From Geoalkalibacter sp. (lineage in GTDB: Bacteria; Desulfobacterota; Desulfuromonadia; Desulfuromonadales; Geoalkalibacteraceae), in assembly GCF_030604225.1 (NCBI RefSeq), contig NZ_JAUVWH010000005.1, positions 1 to 51,661 on the forward strand: a stretch of 51,661 nucleotides of DNA, given 5' to 3'. The notes under the pieces are model-generated. The model was not told where the DNA came from, did not search any database, and was given only the letters and a program-made list of their open reading frames with translations. Made by a program: the position numbers and the translations under genes. The first letter of the stretch is position 1. Each line of letters starts with the position of its first letter. This document shows positions 39,063 through 46,833 of this stretch, in pieces.

Positions 39063-39575
39063 TCAGCGTGCCGCGGCGAAATACCAGGAACCGGATTGCA
39101 GGGCCGCCACAGGAATCAGCACCTGCCCGTCGCGCACCACCCGCTCCAGGGGCGCCGGATTGCAGCCACCCTTGACTTCGTTGATCCGGTCCGAGGCGAA
39201 GCGCTGGTCGCAGGCGTTGCACACCATCACATCGCCTTCCTGGCGATAGCCCTTCTTGTCCCGGTAACAGACGTCGCAGGTGTCGAACGCCGCGCGAATC
39301 ACGCCGTCATTGCTCTTGAGCACGAAAAAATTGATGGTGGTGGCGCCGTCGCGATAACTGAAGAAATGCGCCTTGCCGTCGCTGACCTGGGATGCGGGGA
39401 TGGCGACCACGCCATCCTTGGCGCTGACGGCGGGATACCCGCCCGCGCCGCCGAACAGTCCCCAGGCCGCGGCGGCCAGCGCCACGGCCAAAACCAGGGC
39501 GACACCCAGGATCAGCGGCCGCTTGCTGCTTGTCTGATGTTCAAACTGGGCTTTCTTTTCCTGACGATCGGTCAT
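39063..39575 (-). CDS. Membrane-anchored DUF2318 (FtrD-like) Cys protein
   Basis: The 170-aa product has one N-terminal transmembrane anchor (about 20-41) and an exported domain with FDTCDVCYRDKKGYRQEGD, VMVCNACDQRF and INEVKGGCNP. The Cys positions are 100, 103, 119, 122 and 138. This is the DUF2318 pattern, named FtrD-like or Fe-S-containing membrane protein and usually found with Ftr1/P19 iron systems. No Ftr1 or P19 gene is adjacent here. Metal or cluster binding is inferred from the cysteines. Confidence 0.85.
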   Translation of the reverse strand: MTDRQEKKAQFEHQTSSKRPLILGVALVLAVALAAAAWGLFGGAGGYPAVSAKDGVVAIPASQVSDGKAHFFSYRDGATTINFFVLKSNDGVIRAAFDTCDVCYRDKKGYRQEGDVMVCNACDQRFASDRINEVKGGCNPAPLERVVRDGQVLIPVAALQSGSWYFAAAR

Positions 39576-39646
39576 CCTTGCAACTCCTGTTTATGTGCGA
39601 GTTAAATTTCTTGCCTGCCGAAAAACCCTGTAGGGCGCAACCTGTC

Positions 39647-40489
39647 TCAGCAACACCCGCCGCAGCCGCCCTGCCCGCTCAGGCGCGCCTTAAGCCCCGC
39701 GTCGAATACCGTCACCGGAACCCGGGTCGCCACGTCCCGCAAACGGCGCTCGACCAGTTGTTGGCGTTGGCGCGCATCGGCCTCGCCCTTGGCCAGGTTC
39801 TGTTCCACGTGACGGGCGATCACCAGATCGGCCCTGAGGCGCTGCTCGTAGGCTGCCACGCTGCCGAAACGCGCCGCGACCAGGGCATCGAAGCCAGGCA
39901 TGGCCTGGCGCATTTTTTCCAACTCCCGCGCCAGGTCTTCATCGCCCACATCGACCTGGTGCGCAGCGGCATCACCCAGCAGCAGTTCGCGCTGCACCAG
40001 CTCCTGCCAGGCCCAGGCATCGAGTCCCGCCGGGACCAGGCCCTGCGGGTAGCCGTTGGAGAGCCGGGCGAGATGTTCGGCAAATTCCTCGCGCGACACC
40101 AGCCGCTCACCGATCTGGCCGACGTAGCGCAGGGCCAGTTCATTGTGCGCCTGCTCTCGCGCCTGGATTTCCCCGCGATCCAGGACATTGACCAACTGCG
40201 CGGGGTAACCGGCCGCGGTCACGGCCGCGGCGATCCGCCCGCCATCGACGCGCGTGGGGTCAAACGCCACCCGGCTGCTGCCCGTCGCCACATCGACCTC
40301 GACGGAGGCCACGCCGTCCAAGGCGCCGGCGGCCGTTCGCACCCGCCCGACGCAGGCGCCGCAGGTCAGGTTGTCCACCTTGAGTTCGGCCACCGCCGCC
40401 GCGTCCGGGGCACGCTGCCCAAACAGGGTACTTCCCACGGCCACCGCCGCCACCAGAACCAGAGCCGATACGATCATGCGCGATTTCAT
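39647..40489 (-). CDS. Exported HMA-domain protein with SurA-like region and Cys tail
   Basis: From ATG 40489 the 280-aa product has a signal or anchor helix (about 5-23), an HMA ferredoxin-like domain (about 35-100) with metal-binding Cys43/Cys46 (NLTCGACVGRV), and a helical region (about 115-265) resembling SurA-type periplasmic chaperones (DEDLARELEKMRQAMPGF). It ends in GGCGGCC. AAAGG lies 10 bases before this start; upstream in-frame ATG 40510 would add MKKGCGC but has no ribosome binding site. It is the first gene of the metal-linked run. A copper or other soft-metal role is inferred from the HMA motif. Confidence 0.82.
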   Translation of the reverse strand: MKSRMIVSALVLVAAVAVGSTLFGQRAPDAAAVAELKVDNLTCGACVGRVRTAAGALDGVASVEVDVATGSSRVAFDPTRVDGGRIAAAVTAAGYPAQLVNVLDRGEIQAREQAHNELALRYVGQIGERLVSREEFAEHLARLSNGYPQGLVPAGLDAWAWQELVQRELLLGDAAAHQVDVGDEDLARELEKMRQAMPGFDALVAARFGSVAAYEQRLRADLVIARHVEQNLAKGEADARQRQQLVERRLRDVATRVPVTVFDAGLKARLSGQGGCGGCC

Positions 40490-40598
40490 GCAGCCACAGC
40501 CTTTCTTCATCAACGTCAGGGATCAGGATTTGATCTTGCGGCGGGAAGGGATGAACAATCACGGACCAGCCCGCGCGGAACTATTCCTATCAGTTTTT

Positions 40599-40604
40599 GT
40601 GCCA
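40599..40604 (-). promoter_or_regulatory. TGGCAC -24-like element upstream of HMA gene
   Basis: The minus strand reads TGGCAC followed 5 bases later by CTGAT. The first half matches the sigma-54 -24 box, but the -12 GC is missing, so this is only a weak candidate. The 40514-40785 gap otherwise holds the DUF2059 terminator and two TGTGGAA copies 21 bp apart. Confidence 0.2.
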
Positions 40605-40748
40605 ATCCGTCCCGATTCGCTCAAGACCTGAAAATCACTCGAACTTCAGTTTAGGGAAGAAATCCGGCGGAACGCGGAAAGTGTGGAAAATCCTGTAGGT
40701 GCTGTGGAATATTCTTCAAACAGACGGGCGAGATAAAGGGCGAAGGAC

Positions 40749-40776
40749 GGGAGCCGGCAACGAACCGCCGGCTCCC
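40749..40776 (-). terminator. Hairpin after the DUF2059 gene
   Basis: A perfect 10-bp stem GGGAGCCGGC / GCCGGCTCCC with an 8-base loop lies 9 bp past the stop, followed on the minus strand by a T/C-rich stretch ending CCCTTT. It is a likely terminator separating DUF2059 from the HMA operon. Confidence 0.65.
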
Positions 40777-40785
40777 GCAGGAAGG

Positions 40786-41289
40786 TCAGCGTTGGTCTTG
40801 GTCGGCGGATTCGTCGGCAAAGAAATCGTTCAGGATCTCCTGCATGCGCGGCAACGCCTGTTGGGCGCGCCGTTGCCCGATCTGCATGGTTTTTTCCATG
40901 AGCCGCGGCATCTTGGCATTGATGCCGCGTCCCGCCTCGCTGCGGCTGAAATCAAGCAGGGCCTGCAATTCCTCGGGCGTGAACACCTCGGTATAGGCCG
41001 CGATGTACTCCTCCTTCATGCTCTCCCAGCTCAGTTCCTCACCCAGCACCGCCAGAAGCTTCTCCTGCAGTTGCTCGGCCTCCTCGGCACGCTCCGGCGG
41101 CAATTCGAGGCTCTCCAATTGTTGGATCTGAATCTGCTTGACCTGCGCGAACACGCGCTCGACATTCTGCTGCACGTTGTTGATGGTCAACAGTTCCGCC
41201 GCCAGGGCGCGCGGCTCGGGTTGGGCCTGGGCACCCGCGGTGGTTGTGTAAAAAAATACAGACAGGGCGAGGATGACGATGTGCCGCAT
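40786..41289 (-). CDS. Secreted DUF2059-domain protein
   Basis: From ATG 41289 (AAAGGAG upstream) the product is 167 aa. It has a signal peptide (about 1-22, ending AGAQA) and an all-helical, Gln/Glu-rich body with the DUF2059 core YIAAYTEVFTPEELQALLDF then SEAGRGINAKMPRL. Family function is unknown; it is predicted periplasmic. A longer upstream frame lacks a signal peptide and is rejected. Confidence 0.88.
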   Translation of the reverse strand: MRHIVILALSVFFYTTTAGAQAQPEPRALAAELLTINNVQQNVERVFAQVKQIQIQQLESLELPPERAEEAEQLQEKLLAVLGEELSWESMKEEYIAAYTEVFTPEELQALLDFSRSEAGRGINAKMPRLMEKTMQIGQRRAQQALPRMQEILNDFFADESADQDQR

Positions 41290-41403
41290 GCGAATCTCCT
41301 TTGGGGATAAGAGTTGGGTCAGCGCCACGAAGCGCCCCTCGGCGACGCCGGAACCCGTGGTGAAAAGCGCGGTCATTCTAATGCCACAGGGTTCTTTTTG
41401 CCA

Positions 41404-42591
41404 TCATAAACCACCGGCCCTGCTAGAAGATTCGCTCCGGGCAGACAGGGCGTCGGGCATTAGCAACAAGCCGCCCGCGCAGACCGCCGCCGCGGCAATG
41501 AGCAGGGACAGGTCGAAACTGCCGGTGCGCGCGGCCAGCATGCCGGCAAGCGAGGGACCGATGATCTGGCCGATGCCGTAGACCCCGGTCATCAGGCCGA
41601 TGACCCGGCCGCGGGCGGCGGGCAGCAGGTTGCCGCCCAGGGACAGGGACAGGCCGACGATGCCCATGAAGGTGGCACCGAAGAGGAGCGCGCCGAGGAT
41701 CACACCGGCGGGTTGCGGAAAAAACACCGGCAAGGCAATGCCGACGGCTTGCATTCCGTGGGCCAGGATCAGCGGACGCAAGGCCCCGTGGCGGCGTGCC
41801 GCCAGCGACCAGAGATAGGCCGAGGGAACCGCGGCGCAGCCGGCCAGAATCCACACGCTGGCGGCGCCTCCGGAATCAAAGGTGGTGCGGGCGGCGGCCA
41901 CCAAAAAGGTGCCGGTGATGATATAGCCGAACCCTTCCAGTCCATAGGCGGCCACCAGGCGCACGAACCGGCCGTGGCGCGGCAAGGGGAAAGACGCCCC
42001 GCCGCCCTGGGGCCGCCGCTCGGCGCAGCCCGCGCTCAGCAACCGCCAGGCGCAGGCGGCCAGCAGGGCGCTCAACAGTCCCAGCACAAGCCAGGAACCG
42101 GCGGCGCCGAAGCGCTCCACCAGGGGCACGGCCAACAAACCGGACAATACGATGCCGCACCCCACTCCGCCATAAAACAGCCCGGCCAAGCCGTCGCGCC
42201 CTTCGCGCGCCAAGGCGGTGAGCACGACCCCCGAAGCGGCGACAAAACAAAAGGCACTGGCCAGCCCTGACAGCAAGCGTGCCGCGCCCACCCAAGAAAA
42301 ATCCAGGGACAGCCCGGCCGCCGCCGTGGTTGCCGCCGATAGCGCCAGCCCCAACGCCAGCAGGTTGCGCTCGCCCAGGGCGCGACACAGGGCCGCCGCC
42401 AGGAAGGCGCCGACCAGATAGCCGAGATAGTTCAGCGAGGCCAGCAGCCCCACCTCCTCCGCGCCGAAGCCATACTGACTCATCATTGGCGGCAATAGCG
42501 GCGTATAGGCAAAGCGCCCGATGCCCATGGCCAGCAGCAGCACCAGGAATCCGCCCGCCAGCAAGGAACGTAGGTCCAGAGTCCTGTTCAT
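41404..42591 (-). CDS. YbfB/YjiJ-family MFS transporter
   Basis: This 395-aa, 12-helix major facilitator starts near MGIGRFAYTPLLPPMMSQYG, the typical helix-1 motif of the YbfB/YjiJ family, followed by LNYLGYLVGAFLAAALCRALG. Substrate is unknown. GGGAGG precedes the ATG. It stands alone between DUF2059 and a small hypothetical gene. Confidence 0.9.
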   Translation of the reverse strand: MNRTLDLRSLLAGGFLVLLLAMGIGRFAYTPLLPPMMSQYGFGAEEVGLLASLNYLGYLVGAFLAAALCRALGERNLLALGLALSAATTAAAGLSLDFSWVGAARLLSGLASAFCFVAASGVVLTALAREGRDGLAGLFYGGVGCGIVLSGLLAVPLVERFGAAGSWLVLGLLSALLAACAWRLLSAGCAERRPQGGGASFPLPRHGRFVRLVAAYGLEGFGYIITGTFLVAAARTTFDSGGAASVWILAGCAAVPSAYLWSLAARRHGALRPLILAHGMQAVGIALPVFFPQPAGVILGALLFGATFMGIVGLSLSLGGNLLPAARGRVIGLMTGVYGIGQIIGPSLAGMLAARTGSFDLSLLIAAAAVCAGGLLLMPDALSARSESSSRAGGL

Positions 42592-42715
42592 GTCGGTCCT
42601 CCCGCGGATGGACTATGCCAGAGGCACGACGGCAAAGCAATGGGTCGGGAAAGGCACAGGGCTAAGGGGAAGGTTCGGCAGAGGAAACCCGAGGGAGGCC
42701 GGGAAGGGGGCGTTG

Positions 42716-42955
42716 TCAGGCGTGCCCGCAATTATCCAGAAGACCCGCCTCGCACAGCCAGCGGCGAATGCCGGGCAATTCCGCGCGAAAATCGCCCAAC
42801 ATGCGCTGCGCCTCGGCGTCGGCGAACTCTTCCGTCAGATCGACATTGCTGATCAGGTCCTCGGCCAGCATGGCGCTGAACAAAGTTTCGGCGGTCTCGG
42901 GATCTTTTCCGGACGCTTCAACAAGAATCTGCAGAATGATGTCGCGGCGGGTCAT
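42716..42955 (-). CDS. Hypothetical 79-aa protein
   Basis: I do not recognise a family. The product from ATG 42955 begins MTRRDIILQILVEASGKDPE and is acidic and helical, with no transmembrane segment and a C-terminal CEAGLLDNCGHA. No strong ribosome binding site is visible (only GGGG about 12 bases upstream). The frame is open about 42 codons further upstream, but that part looks like non-coding sequence. Existence as a gene is likely, not certain. Confidence 0.5.
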   Translation of the reverse strand: MTRRDIILQILVEASGKDPETAETLFSAMLAEDLISNVDLTEEFADAEAQRMLGDFRAELPGIRRWLCEAGLLDNCGHA

Positions 42956-42991
42956 GGAATTGAGAAAACCCCTGGACAAACGCAAAAGAAA

Positions 42992-43008
42992 ATAGAACGA
43001 TTTTCTAT
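42992..43008. promoter_or_regulatory. AT-rich palindrome upstream of the 79-aa gene
   Basis: ATAGAA / TTCTAT with a 5-base spacer lies about 40 bp upstream of the hypothetical gene in an unusually AT-rich patch. It could be an operator or part of a promoter. Confidence 0.25.
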
Positions 43009-43157
43009 AAATTTGCCAGACTTTCGGTGATGCGCAACGGTACGAGAGAAAAAGGTCATGAGGACGCCCCATGACCACCAATGCCTCAACAGCGATTAGT
43101 CTAGCCGAGCCGCGGGGGATTCCAACTTGCCGCGCAGGACAAAAAGCGCCCGCCGGA

Positions 43158-43907
43158 TCAATTCACCCGCCCCACCCGCAGCGCCAGGGGCCAGCGCACT
43201 TCTCGCTCCGGCCCCTCGCCCCAGGCGCGAAACAGGTCCTCGGCAACCGCCGGCACCGGATCGGTGCCCGTGCGTTGCCGGTACTCCTTGACGGCGGACC
43301 AAGTGGTCAGATAGCCGACCAAACGCTCCACATCCCAGGTTTCAACCAGCGCGAAGGAGGGGGCGGCCATCTCGGGGAAGGGAAAGGGCAGGGACTGGTA
43401 GCCGCTGTCCACGTGACGGCGCTCCGGCGGCCAGTAGTCCGCCAGCAGGTCGTGATAAAATTGGCCGATGACCTCGTCGACCGCCCCACCCAACTGGATG
43501 AGGCCATAGGTAAAGGCGGCGAAGATTCCCCCCGTGGGCCGCGTCACCCGACGCAACTCGGCATAGAAGCGCTCGAAGTCGAACCAGTGCAGGGCCTGCC
43601 CCGCCACCGCCAGGTCGATGCTGCCGTCCGCCAGCCCGGTGACTTCCGCCGGCGCGACGCGGTAGTCGACATTGTCCCGGGGCATGGCGTTGAGAATCTG
43701 CTCGCGGCTTGGATCGACGGCGAATACGGTCTTGAAGTGCGGCGCGAGGAGCACGGCCGCCTGCCCGTTGCCGCACCCGCAATCGAGGGCCGTCTCGCGC
43801 GCCGGGGCGATCCGCGCCAGCCACTCGAACAAGGCGGCGGGATAGGTCGGACGAAAGACCCGGTATTGGTCGGCGGTCGCGGAAAAATGATCCTTGAATG
43901 AACTCAT
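43158..43907 (-). CDS. Class I SAM-dependent methyltransferase
   Basis: The 249-aa protein has the Rossmann methyltransferase motifs: motif I ETALDCGCGNGQAAVLL (residues about 38-55), acidic motif II VFAVDPSREQIL, and GQALHWFDFERFYAELRRV after the motif IV region. It resembles UbiE/trans-aconitate methyltransferase-like proteins. The start at 43907 has AAAGGG upstream; a longer in-frame start is unconserved. It lies 35 bp after the UMF1-family transporter gene. Substrate is unknown. Confidence 0.88.
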   Translation of the reverse strand: MSSFKDHFSATADQYRVFRPTYPAALFEWLARIAPARETALDCGCGNGQAAVLLAPHFKTVFAVDPSREQILNAMPRDNVDYRVAPAEVTGLADGSIDLAVAGQALHWFDFERFYAELRRVTRPTGGIFAAFTYGLIQLGGAVDEVIGQFYHDLLADYWPPERRHVDSGYQSLPFPFPEMAAPSFALVETWDVERLVGYLTTWSAVKEYRQRTGTDPVPAVAEDLFRAWGEGPEREVRWPLALRVGRVN

Positions 43908-43942
43908 GCCCTGCCCTTTCCGTGATAGAATCCGTGCCCCAT

Positions 43943-45286
43943 TCAACGTCCCGGCCGATAGGGTCTTGCGCGACCTCGCCCACGCCCTTCATCGACCCTC
44001 AGCACCACCAGCAGCGCCAGGCCGAAGAGCAGGATGCAGAACAAAATCGAGGCCTGCAGGCCGAAGGCCATCTGCAACAAACCCAGGCCCAACAGACCGA
44101 CAATGGCCGCGGCCTTGCTCACCAGCCCCCAGAAACCGAACAGCTCGGCCGCCTTGCTCCGGGGCGAGAAGAGCCCCACCAGGGCGCGCCCCGCCGACTG
44201 GGTCGAGCCCAGGCAGGTGCCGGCCAGCACCCCCACCACCAGAAAGATGTACTGCGCCTGCCAGTTCAGCCCCAGACTCTCCCGCGCCCAAACCGCCAGT
44301 TGCGGCGTCAGATAGATCAGGGTGATGGCCAGCATCCAGAGCCCCAACGTCAGGGCGTAGGTCAATTTGGCCCCGACGTGATCCTGAATAAAACCGAAGA
44401 TCAGCGCGCCCAGGGTGGCGGTGATCTGCACCACCACGAACATCAGCACCCGTACCGGTTCATCCCAGCGGATCACCTGGGCGCCGTAGATGAAGGTAAA
44501 GGCGATGATGATGGAGATGCCGCACATGGCGAAGAAAATCGAGCCCATGAGAATCGCCAGGTCGCGATAGTCCGCAAGACTTTTGCAGGTGCGCCACACC
44601 CGGCGCATCCCCAGGGCCAGATAGTTGCGCGAATTTTTCAGGCGGCGCGGGCGCCCGCGCTCCTTGAGCCAGAGAAAAGTGGGGATGGCCGCCAACAGGA
44701 AAAACGCTCCGGCGAAGGGTCCGACCCAGCGGATGCGCGCGAAATTTTCCTCGCTCACCGCGCCGAGAAACAGCAGGGCGAAGGCCGTCGCCACCAGCCC
44801 CCCGACATAGCCCAGGGCCCAGCCGAAACCGGAAATCTTGCCCAGATCCTCGGGGCGGCCCAGATCGGGGAGAAAGCTGGCGATGAAGGATTCGCCGATG
44901 GCATAGGCGTAGTTGGACACAATCAGCAACAGCACGCCGAGCAACACATAGCCCGGCGCCACGAAGTACAGCAGGGAGGTAGCGATCACCGTCACCAGGT
45001 AACTGGCAAAGAGAAAGCGCTTGCGCGTCGCGGAGAAATCCATGATCGCCCCGCACACCGGACCGGTGAGCACCACCAGCAGGTAGCTCAGGGACAGGGC
45101 CAGGCTCCACAGCAGATTGCCCAAACGGTAGCCGCTTTCGGCATCGCCGACGATGATGCGGGTAAACAGATCACCGTAGATCACGGTGATGATGAGCAGG
45201 GTGTAGGCTTGGTTGGCGAAATCGAACATCGCCCAGCCGAAGATCTCCTTTTTCGAGGCTCCGGGCGCGGAAACGGATGCTTTCAT
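43943..45286 (-). CDS. UMF1-family (Atg22-like) MFS transporter
   Basis: The 447-aa, roughly 12-helix protein starts KEIFGWAMFDFANQAYTLLI, the typical WxxYDWANSA-like opening of the UMF1 family, and contains SFLPDLGRPEDLGKISGFGW, also typical. Substrate is unknown. Its ATG overlaps the stop of the HerA-like ATPase gene (TGATG), so the two are probably co-translated. The extended start (TTG one codon earlier) is disfavoured. Confidence 0.9.
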   Translation of the reverse strand: MKASVSAPGASKKEIFGWAMFDFANQAYTLLIITVIYGDLFTRIIVGDAESGYRLGNLLWSLALSLSYLLVVLTGPVCGAIMDFSATRKRFLFASYLVTVIATSLLYFVAPGYVLLGVLLLIVSNYAYAIGESFIASFLPDLGRPEDLGKISGFGWALGYVGGLVATAFALLFLGAVSEENFARIRWVGPFAGAFFLLAAIPTFLWLKERGRPRRLKNSRNYLALGMRRVWRTCKSLADYRDLAILMGSIFFAMCGISIIIAFTFIYGAQVIRWDEPVRVLMFVVVQITATLGALIFGFIQDHVGAKLTYALTLGLWMLAITLIYLTPQLAVWARESLGLNWQAQYIFLVVGVLAGTCLGSTQSAGRALVGLFSPRSKAAELFGFWGLVSKAAAIVGLLGLGLLQMAFGLQASILFCILLFGLALLVVLRVDEGRGRGRARPYRPGR

Positions 45287-46740
45287 CAACGCTTTCCGCC
45301 GAACAGCGCCCCGAGCACGCCGCGCACCACCTGGCGGCCGATGTTGCTGCCGATGGAACGCGCCGCGCTCTTGGCCAGGGCGCTCACCACGTCGTCACCC
45401 TGCCGAGCGCGCGGCGCGGCGGCACGTGGCGCGGCCTTCTCCAGCACCGGTTGCTGGGAGGCGCGAGCCAGCAGCACTTCGTGGGCCGATTCGCGGTCGA
45501 TGGCTTTTTCGTAGCGCCCGGCAAAGGGCGAGGCGGCAATCACCGCGATTTGTTCCGTGGGGCTCAGGGGTTGCATGCGGCTGCGCGGCGGGCGGATCAG
45601 GGTCCGCTGCACCGGCGTCGGCGTGCCGCGTGCGTCGAGCAGGGAAACCAGCGCCTCGCCCACGCCCAACTCGGTGATGGCCTGTTCGACATTGAGCGCC
45701 GGGTTGGGGCGAAACGTCTGCGCGGCCACCCGCACCGCCTTCTGATCACGCGGGGTAAAGGCGCGCAGGGCGTGCTGGATGCGCAGGCCGAGCTGGCCGA
45801 GGACCGAGTCGGGCAGATCCGTGGGATTCTGCGTCACGAAATAAACGCCCACCCCCTTGGAGCGAATCAGGCGCACCACCTGCTCGATCTGACTGACCAG
45901 GGCGGGCGGCGTGTCGTTGAACAACAGGTGGGCCTCGTCGAAAACAAAAATCAGCTTGGGCTTGGGCGGGTCGCCCACCTCCGGCAGCCGCTCGAAGAGC
46001 TCCGCCAGAAGCCACAGCAGGAAGGTGGCGTAGAGCTGCGGCGAGCGCATCAGCCGCTCGGCGGCAAGGATGTTGATGATGCCGCGCCCATCGGCCGAGG
46101 TTTTCAGCAGGTCATCGAGATCCAGCGCCGGCTCGCCGAAAAAACCCGCGCCGCCCTGGTCGCCCAAGGCCAGCAGCGCACGCTGGATGGCGCCGATGCT
46201 GGCCGTCGAGACATTGCCGTAGCGGGTGCGAAACTGCGCGGCGTTTTCACCGACAAAGGCGGCCATGGCTTGCAGATCCTTGAGATCGAGCAGCAGCAAT
46301 CCCTGGTCGTCGGCCACGCGGAAGATCAGATTGAGCACGCCGCTCTGCGTGTCGTTGAGCCCCAGGATGCGCCCCAGCAGCTGCGGGCCCATTTCGGAGA
46401 CCGTGGCGCGCACCGGATGCCCGGCGCTGCCGTAGAGATCCCAGAAGGCCACGGGGTAGCCGCGAAAGGCAAAATCGCCCAATTCCATGCCTTGCACGCG
46501 CTCGCGCACCTTGGGATGGTCGCCGCCCGGCAGGGCCAGACCCGTGAGATCGCCCTTGGCGTCGGCCAGAAACACCGGCACCCCGCCGTCACTGAACGAT
46601 TCGGCCAAGGCACGCAGGGTCACGGTCTTGCCGGTCCCCGTCGCCCCCGCCACCAGTCCGTGGCGATTGGCCATGACCGGCAACAGCGAAATTTCCTCCT
46701 CACCTCGACCCAACCACCAAATATCGTTCGATGCCATCAT
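45286..46740 (-). CDS. HerA-like ATPase, DUF853 family
   Basis: The 484-aa protein has Walker A GATGTGKT near residues 33-40 and Walker B LIFVFDEAHLLF, with the family pattern VFLADAKGDLTGLALPG and FWDLYGSAGHPVRATVSEMG. It belongs to the DUF853/YjgR group of HerA-FtsK-type ATPases of unknown role. The first of two adjacent ATGs (46740) is chosen because GGGAGG lies 6 bases upstream. A near-consensus promoter precedes it. Confidence 0.92.
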   Translation of the reverse strand: MMASNDIWWLGRGEEEISLLPVMANRHGLVAGATGTGKTVTLRALAESFSDGGVPVFLADAKGDLTGLALPGGDHPKVRERVQGMELGDFAFRGYPVAFWDLYGSAGHPVRATVSEMGPQLLGRILGLNDTQSGVLNLIFRVADDQGLLLLDLKDLQAMAAFVGENAAQFRTRYGNVSTASIGAIQRALLALGDQGGAGFFGEPALDLDDLLKTSADGRGIINILAAERLMRSPQLYATFLLWLLAELFERLPEVGDPPKPKLIFVFDEAHLLFNDTPPALVSQIEQVVRLIRSKGVGVYFVTQNPTDLPDSVLGQLGLRIQHALRAFTPRDQKAVRVAAQTFRPNPALNVEQAITELGVGEALVSLLDARGTPTPVQRTLIRPPRSRMQPLSPTEQIAVIAASPFAGRYEKAIDRESAHEVLLARASQQPVLEKAAPRAAAPRARQGDDVVSALAKSAARSIGSNIGRQVVRGVLGALFGGKR

Positions 46741-46775
46741 AAAAGACCTCCCAGGAAAAGCGTTGCCTGCAAGTG

Positions 46776-46803
46776 ACTGTAATTGACGCGGAGCGATTGT
46801 CAA
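46776..46803 (-). promoter_or_regulatory. Sigma-70-type promoter for the HerA-like ATPase gene
   Basis: The minus strand reads a perfect TTGACA, 16 bases, TACAGT, starting 30 bp past the upstream MFS stop and ending 36 bp before the ATG. It probably drives the ATPase, UMF1 transporter and methyltransferase genes. Confidence 0.6.
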
Positions 46804-46833
46804 ACCGAGGGGATAGGAGAATTGGCCTGTCCT

